From: Sternotherus odoratus | Taxonomy: Eukaryota; Chordata; Testudines; Kinosternidae | DNA: 64,000 nt | NCBI GenBank assembly: GCA_032164245.1 | Contig: JAVMKO010000006.1 | Span: 10,617,001 to 10,681,000, forward strand | Direction: 5' to 3' | Shown: positions 57,169 to 64,000 of the stretch, in pieces | How positions within the stretch are numbered: the stretch's first letter is position 1 | Layout of the letters: the number at the start of each line of letters is the position of its first letter | Notes under the pieces: model-generated | Seen by the model: only the letters and a program-made list of their open reading frames with translations | Databases searched by the model: none | What the model was told of the DNA's origin: nothing | Program-made: the position numbers and the translations under genes

Positions 57169-57762
57169 CTGGGAAGAGAAGGTAAATCAGTCAAACTCCA
57201 GCACGTCAATTATTTCAAAGCAAGCTACTGTTGCAGATTCAGGTGACCAAGCACTTTTGCAAAGAAACAGAGGTTACATCCACACTGCAAGCTAGTGTGT
57301 GATGCCCAGTTTGCATACACATATGTTAGCTCAGTGAAGCTACTCGAGTATAGTGTAGCTGTGATAACATGGGCAGCGGCAACATGGGTTGGCCATGCCA
57401 AAGACAAACCTACCTGAACCCCTTTGGTACAGACATAGCATTGCTAAGCCACACGGCTCCTGTTTATGCTAATGTGGCTATGCAAGTATGTGTATGCAAG
57501 CTAAGGCTCATTCCCTTACCTTGTAGTGTTGACTTAGCCAAAGAGACAAATGACTATATATATATAGCAACTGTTGTCATCCGTGGCGTTATTCCAGAAA
57601 TACACAGTTGCAAACAAGATCAAAATCTATATTGCAGTGTTGGTATGGCTTAGTGGACAGAATTTTTTCCCCTTAACCCGGAACGTCGTATGTCTGAGTC
57701 TCATACCAGCTTCATTACTTACTCCACCATGACCCTTCTATGCAGGGTTATGGGTTATTACT

Positions 57763-58027
57763 AGGGCTAGTCCAAAATTTCCCATGAAAACATTTTTCGA
57801 AGGAGGACTGAGTTTTTGACCAAATGAAAATTTGTCCAAAAAGTGTCATCTTTCCTTGAAAATTTTAGATTTTTCATTAGAAATCCCAAATATTTTTTGG
57901 TTTTTGGTACGTCAACAAAAAAATCAAAAATTTTCAAGTTTAATGAGAACTAGTTCCCCCCCCCCCCATTTTCATTGACACTTTCAGCAGAGAGAAAAAA
58001 AAACACCCTTATTTTCTGACCAGCTCT
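57763..58027. mobile_element. AT-rich MITE with AGGGCTAGTC ends
   Basis: The left AGGGCTAGTCCAAAATTT and right CTGACCAGCTCT are inverted ends. The interior is dominated by TTTTTC/GAAAAAT runs and a poly-C of 12-13 bases near 57955. Related sequence occurs at 49990-50215. Confidence 0.6.
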
Positions 58028-60373
58028 ATTTGTTACATTGTTAGGGAACCAATAAGACATTTAAGGAAAGATCCAATTTAGTTTTATGACCATTCAGCTG
58101 GAAGTTAAAAATCCCATGAGACTTAAGAAATTTAGCCAACCTTCTCTCGCTATGCAATTTATAGGTTTTAATTTAGGCACGCAAACACCGCAAAACATTT
58201 TCTGTAAATACATCTTCACCTTCTACAGTTCACTTTGCCCAGCTTGGATCCATTTTGTGTTCACATACCAGGAACATTACAGCAAAATGATTTTACCAAC
58301 AGGAGTATTTACCATAAAATTAAAATTTAAGCAAACATTGTTGAATATTCCTGGAAAATTCATGATCCCAAATATTTACATCTGAAATCTGCTTCTGACA
58401 GTGGCCTTCATCCAATCAGGGAACAGAACCATTCCATGTGATGTAATGTTCAATCAAGAACAGCTATAATTTCAAACATTAACTACAGTATTCATGATGA
58501 ACTGCTTGAATATAGTACAGATCAAGTGTTATTTATACGTTAGCTGTGGACTAATTCTGAATAAAGAACAAATTCAGGAAAATTATGACCTGTTCAAAGA
58601 AAATTCACAAACATAAAATAAAATATGTATTGCAAACTATTTGCCCTGCAATAATTATAATCTCCAAAGAGATGTGAGTCATTTGCTGAAGGAGCTATTA
58701 CTCATCACCATTACAGTTCTCACGCTTACTCAGTATTATAAAGTACATTGGGCTAGAGTACAAAAATTGCTATTTAAAATCAAGTTCTATTCACTTTCTA
58801 TTCCATTCAAGTTCTATTCCATTCCATATATGAACCATAAATAAGAGAATCCTTTCCGATTTCTAAACGTATGGATTCAGTCTGGTTCCTTCAAACATTT
58901 ATGCATAGGGAATAGCCCTGTTGAATTCAGTGGGACTACTCACATGTCAGACTGTATGCAGAATTGGGGCCTAAATATGATGGATTAACTGACCTTCCTT
59001 ACACGGTGTGTCCAGCTAAGAAGAGATGGATTCCCATGGTGCAAATATGTGGGATATCTGCAGAACTAATCAGATTCACTACTATGAGTGTTTTGCAGAG
59101 CATGAGCTGTGAGAGTCTGCACCTGCCTGGCTCTGATTAGGTTTCAGCAATATGGATTCAGGAAGGGAGATATTATTTGAAGTCCCCTGTTCATTTTTAT
59201 ATCTAAAAAGTCCTAAAACTGCTGCTTGGGGATGTTAGCACAGAGCTTATTAACATGAGCTCTTCTCCACCTCAAGGAACTTCATAACTCCAGGGTGCAA
59301 AGCTAGATGGAGACTGAGTATTTTTGGTTCCCCACTGTGGCAATCCAGCCCTTCCCCTGGGCAGATTAGCCGTCTGGGAAGTCAGCATGCAGCTTTCCCA
59401 GTGACAGGAGTTGGCTGTTTTGAGCTGGATCAGGCCCACAGTAATGAAGGATATTAAAATGCTGCTAAAAAGGCCAGGCTGTAAAGTCGAGCTGCCTCTG
59501 TGTGCAAGCCCCGTAACCGGTTTTTCCCAATATTTACACCTCACTTTTTCTTAAACAAGGGAAATCTCATTTCAAACAGGGCAGGATTCCGTTTTTGCCG
59601 GAGCCTGGCTCTCGTCTGCAGAGATTCAGAGTTAGGTTGTGACTGATACAGGGGGAACTCGAGGAGGGATTATGCTGCATGTTCCGGTGGCATCCGGGTA
59701 GAATGCACCTATTGTGATGCTGCCTGTTTCAGGACATATGGATGTCCTAGCTTTCCCATGGCATGATCTTGGAGCCACGACAGTGGCTGCAAAGGGGGAA
59801 TCCTCGGGGGTGAGGGGGCCTCACCAGAGCAGGGCAAAGCAGCCATAGCAGGAGCAACAATCTGGCCCCAGATGTTTAGTCTGGGCTTCTTCTACCAAGA
59901 GCCAAGATCTCACATAGGTGGCAGCCAGTGACATGGGGGTTGGGGCATGGGTGTTCCTCTACACAACAAAACTGACCACAAGTGTCAGACAAAAAGGAAG
60001 TCTGAGGCGTCAAAAATAACTGTAGCCAGAATCCTTGGACTGAGTTCATAGCTGCCCCTGCCCCCTGTTGAGCCATTTACCCCACCACAAAGGAGGTGTA
60101 AATCATTACTGCCTCAAAGAGACGCCTTGACACTCCCCCGGGTGTAAATGACACACAAGGGGCCCTGCAACGGCTAATCAGCCCTCTTGTCGCCAGATGA
60201 ACAAACAATGGCTGCATCCTCTCTTCTTCAAATGCCCTTGTTATTCTTTAGTGTAGTCCAGGTGAAATTCAAAAGAGAGGATACCAGCCTATTTTGCAAC
60301 TCTAGGTGTAATATCAATTTGCGGCACAATATGCTGTACTCTGTCTGCTGGCCCAGTGGGTTTTCTATCATTC

Positions 60374-60542
60374 GAACATAAGAATGGCCATTCTGGGTCA
60401 GACCAAAGGGCCATCTACCCCAGTATCCTGTCTTCCAACAGTGGCCAATGCCAGAGGGAATGAACAAAACCGGTAATCATCAAGCGATCCATCCCCTGAC
60501 ACTCATTCCCAGCTTCTGGCAAACAGGCTCGAGACACCATCT
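60374..60542 (-). mobile_element. CR1 LINE 3'-end fragment
   Basis: CATAAGAATGGCCATTCTGG, then CAGTATCCTGTCTTCCAAC and a TGGCCAATGCCAGAGGGAAT run: the same 3' tail as the CR1 at 20.5 kb, in the same orientation. Lies in an RTN1 intron. No coding part. Confidence 0.75.
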
Positions 60543-60787
60543 TTGAAGTCTTAAGTTGAAATCTTAGTTTGAGTCACCACTGATACGGTATTTGACGGCC
60601 TCACCTTAGTTCCTTTTTGTGCACAATGTAGAACCTTCAGACAAGCTGTCACAATTAGCAGCCTCTGTTCTAGAAAGCCTCAGTCAATACGAACACAGCC
60701 AGTTTTCTGGGCCAGGATTCAGGTGCATGCAGAGCTGTGCAGAAATAGTTGGCGTAGGACATGCTGTACCAGGGCTATACCTGATCT

Positions 60788-61012
60788 AAGACTACGTCTA
60801 CACTCCAGCTTATATTGGCAGATCTTATGTCACTCAGGGGAGTGAAGAAACCCCTCTCTTGAGCAACATAAGTTACACTGGCCTAAGCATCGATGTGGAC
60901 AGCGCTATGCTGTTTGTGGAGGTGATTTTATTATGCTTGATGGGAGACTCTGACCTATCAGCTAAGAGGGTCTTCACCAGACCCGCGGCAGTGCTATACG
61001 TGTAGACAGGTT
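60788..61012. mobile_element. MITE with TACGTCTACACTC ends
   Basis: The left ACTACGTCTACACTCCAGC and right GCTATACGTGTAGACAGG are inverted ends. In an RTN1 intron, no coding capacity. Confidence 0.6.
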
Positions 61013-63062
61013 TCTGTCTTTCATGAGCACAAAATTCACTTATAAATTAGAGAGGGATGATTCATAATATGAATTAACACAACACATTATTTAGATCCCC
61101 AGTCATATTTCTAAGGAGGAAGTCACCTGCAGAAAGAGAATGACTTTACTCCAGTCCACATAACCTGTCTTAAATAAATTACCATGCGGTGAGCAATGAG
61201 CTTACTGCACGATTTTTATGAACATTCAATTACGCCGGCCCAATTGCAGTCGCGGGATTCTGAAGTCCATATTGAATATACATGAGTTGAGATGGGGGCA
61301 TGCTAGACCACTGATATGTGATTTGCATGTAATTTGATAGCAGAGCCACATACCCAGCTCAGTTTGATAGATCTTAAACAGACAAAGTGACAAGCTCTGC
61401 AGCACCTCACCTTTGAGGATGATATTTTCAAAGGAGTTTAAGAGAATAGGCCACAAAATCACATTCAATTTCAATGGGATTTGGAAACCTAACTCCCTAG
61501 CGCTTCTTTGAAAACCCCAGCCTAAAATTATAACCTCAGCTGTTAACGTGCAAAAGCTGTTTAGCGGTAGCTCTTCATGATTACTTTTTAATTTACTGTA
61601 AACAAGGGTGACATTACATTCACTCCAGTATCTGTGTATTTATTCCAGTAGAATCCACCGTAGGCCTTATTTACCTGTGGAGGTATAAAGGCCTCTATGA
61701 TTTATCAAAACAACCTCAAATTCAGCACCATTTCTCTCTCATTAAAGGCCAGACCCTGCACCTCTGAATTTAAGGAGAATTTAAACACTGACTTTAATGG
61801 GAGCAGGATCAGGCTCTCGGGCTATGACAAATCAGTGTTGTCACTTTCTTTGAAGAGTTTTCAATGGAGAAACGCGTTCACTAGCTGTTTACTTTTAGAA
61901 TGCAGCTTGTTCACTATTTTGAGTTAGACATGAACGCGGGAGAGCTCTGCAAAACATAACTCAAGTAACACAAACCTTAGGTTTGAAAGAAGAAACTCTC
62001 AAGAGTATTAATCAGACTCTCAGCCGTCATTTTAAATATAACTTCATCTCATTAAGCTAACCTGAATTCTCCATTCTCTGCCATGCAGCCGCATTAGACA
62101 TCCAACTGGTGAACTTAGTAGCAACAGTTCCAGCAACTAAATGTATTGCTTGCAGTGCAAATTAGACCTAAGTTCTCAAAAATGTCAGTAGCCTGTGACT
62201 TTTATGCCATTGAGGAAATTTCCTGGGTACAGTGCTTGAAACTTCTCCTGGCAGACGTCATTGCAGGAGTCTTTTGGAAAATGGTTCTTGATATTGAGCA
62301 TCTAGGATCACAAAAGTTGGAAGACACTCCATATGGAGCACTGATACACTAGACAGTGCATAATTAGACAGGGACTGACGACATGGACAAAGGGTGTGAG
62401 AGAACTGCTGTAAGCTACATTACTATCCACATTCATCCAGGGTTGTGATGACCTCATGGTAACCATGAGAACAGAGCTTTAATGGTTTGTGTGGTCACCA
62501 AAACACTCGTATAGCTATATCCCCCGTTTGCCGATGTTATCTTTTATATTTGAAGGACATCCCAGAATTGCATCTGGAGGATACAGGATTTTAGCCAAAT
62601 TATGAATAAAATGTCCCCATGCCTTCAAACTCATGCATGTTTTTTCTTTGTAAAATATTGTTTTAAGGGAAAAAGACAGAAGTGGGGCGACAGAAAATGA
62701 ACATTTTTGACTGATAGGATTAGAGTCAATTCTGCAATGACTTGGTGACTTATTTTAGACCCACAGGGCATCTCCCTGCTCAAGTCTGAAAATCATCTAC
62801 ACATTTTCCCCTTATTTTTCCAGTTCTTCCTCTATAAAACAAAACTGTACAAACAATTGTAACCCATGTGTTTTATGTTGCAGCATTTGACTTTGTTTTT
62901 CCAGAGGGAGGGGACAAGAATCTTCTTAGCTGGATCCTCCATGTCGGATGAGAACAGGGCAGGGTGTGGCAGTTACCTGATGTGCTCTGTAGCTGTTAAG
63001 TTTTCATTGTGGCAGCCCAGCTGACAGGCCATACCCTAGCCAGTCTCTGAGAGCAGAGTGCA

Positions 63063-63345
63063 AGGGGCCTGGTCTTCACTACCCGCCGAATCGGCGGATA
63101 GCGATCGATCTTCTGGTGATCAATTTCTCGCATCTTGTGAAGACGCGAGAAATCGATCGTCCGCGGCTCCCCCATCGACTCAGGAGGCACAAGCTGGAGT
63201 CGATGGGGGAGCGCGCCGCTGACTGCCGCCGCCATGAGGACGGATGGTAAGTCGGCTACAGATACACAAACTTCAGCTACGTGATTCATGTAGCTGAAGT
63301 TGCGTATCTGCAGTCGATCCCCCCACGTTGTGGGGACTAGCCAAG
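63063..63345. mobile_element. CpG-rich MITE in an RTN1 intron
   Basis: GGCCTGGTCTTCACTACCCG at the left and GTTGTGGGGACTAGCCAAG at the right are imperfect inverted ends. The interior contains palindromic blocks such as CGATCGATC and GAAATCGATCG, plus GCTACGTGATTCATGTAGC. The CG density mimics a CpG island, but there is no promoter or exon evidence. Confidence 0.6.
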
Positions 63346-64000
63346 ACAACCTGTGGACTCAGTGGCTGATTGACACAGGACCAAGACATGAGTCTGCTGC
63401 GGACCCAATGCCTGTGGAGATAGGTCAGTGCTATTCCAACTTTCCTTACTAGGGACGGGTCCACTAAGATACCAGTTGGTGTTTTATGGAGTTAAGCTGA
63501 GGTGCAGGAAGAAGGGGAGTGTATTGTTATACAGAATAAGGCCTGAGCATTCCCTCACCTGTCCCCATTACACAGTAAACATGCAGTAGGGCAGCATTTT
63601 CTCTGGAATTCTAATAAAATGATGATCTTCGTAAAAATGTTGGGTTAGCCTGCAAGCATAAGGAATGGTCCACCATAGAGGAAGACCACATACAGGCCTA
63701 TGCACAGTGCAGCATACAGATGACATCACAACGCACTTCCCCTCCCATGTGAACATCTATTCATAGGACCCTTACAGTCTGCATTTAGGGCAGCAGAGTT
63801 TATGGTTCACATTCCCTGGGTAGCATTTTTGTGGATGAGAAATTAAGAAAAGAATTTCAATGCACGGATACAAACACTAAGTAACTGTCCAGTGACTGTA
63901 GTGACACTGGAAAGCTAGGGAAACCAAAAGGTAACCATGAAGGTCTTGTTAATTAAACAGTCTTTATTGGACTAATATTTGATAATTGTGACTTATTACT

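Larger units (their letters stand above)
57169..64000 (-). other. RTN1: RTN1 intron (continues beyond the window)
   Basis: This lies upstream of the first reticulon-domain exon. It contains MITEs, a CR1 fragment and the CpG-rich element at 63.1 kb. I found no exon matching the short RTN1-C first exon or the long RTN1-A exons. 61.0-63.0 kb shows nothing recognisable. Confidence 0.6.

Noticed and set aside
63063..63345. CpG island or RTN1-C promoter
   Set aside because: The CG density comes from a MITE with inverted ends. No first-exon coding sequence of RTN1-C follows.

Overview
The window is vertebrate nuclear DNA, most likely from a cryptodiran (hidden-necked) turtle. Genes are split into short exons with GT-AG introns. 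The interspersed repeats fit a turtle: a CR1 LINE with the sauropsid-type 3' end, a tRNA-derived SINE of the tortoise/Cry type, Penelope-like elements, MIR, and many hAT-type miniature elements with 8-bp target duplications. The species call is inference from repeats and gene order.

Two protein genes are present, both on the minus strand and in the order known from human chromosome 14q23 (JKAMP - CCDC175 - RTN1). CCDC175 runs from an ATG at 43415 to a stop at 2408, about 41 kb. Sixteen exons (43415 down to 7444) chain in one reading frame for 638 codons with consistent splice phases. The last four or five exons are less certain, and the last junction is out of frame when the conserved penultimate exon is included. 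RTN1 contributes its last six coding exons (57168 down to 51553). They encode nearly the whole reticulon homology domain, followed by a 3' UTR to about 50.8 kb. RTN1 isoform-specific 5' exons lie beyond the right edge.

Layout: 1-2.4 kb, sequence downstream of CCDC175. 2.4-43.4 kb, CCDC175 exons in introns full of transposons, including an intron (20.4-24.1 kb) made almost entirely of a CR1 LINE carrying a solo LTR, a Penelope-like element with a 377-codon open frame (24.8-26.3 kb), a second solo LTR (15.4-15.8 kb), a pogo/Tigger-like palindrome (36.2-36.9 kb) and a hAT element carrying a 15-unit minisatellite (17.9-19.3 kb). 42.5-44.5 kb, the CCDC175 CpG-rich first exon between two different minisatellites. 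44.5-50.8 kb, intergenic, with a Penelope end, a near-perfect palindrome and a 7SL RNA-derived insert. 50.8-57.2 kb, RTN1 3' exons. 57.2-64 kb, RTN1 intron with MITEs and a CR1 fragment.

The two genes do not form a pathway. RTN1 shapes tubular endoplasmic reticulum. CCDC175 is a long coiled-coil protein of unknown function; an RFX-type X-box next to its start codon suggests a ciliary or testis programme. I found no prokaryotic-type system. The observations most worth following up are the X-box, the frame-incompatible 3' end of CCDC175, the 7SL-derived Alu-like insert, and the minisatellites around the CCDC175 promoter.
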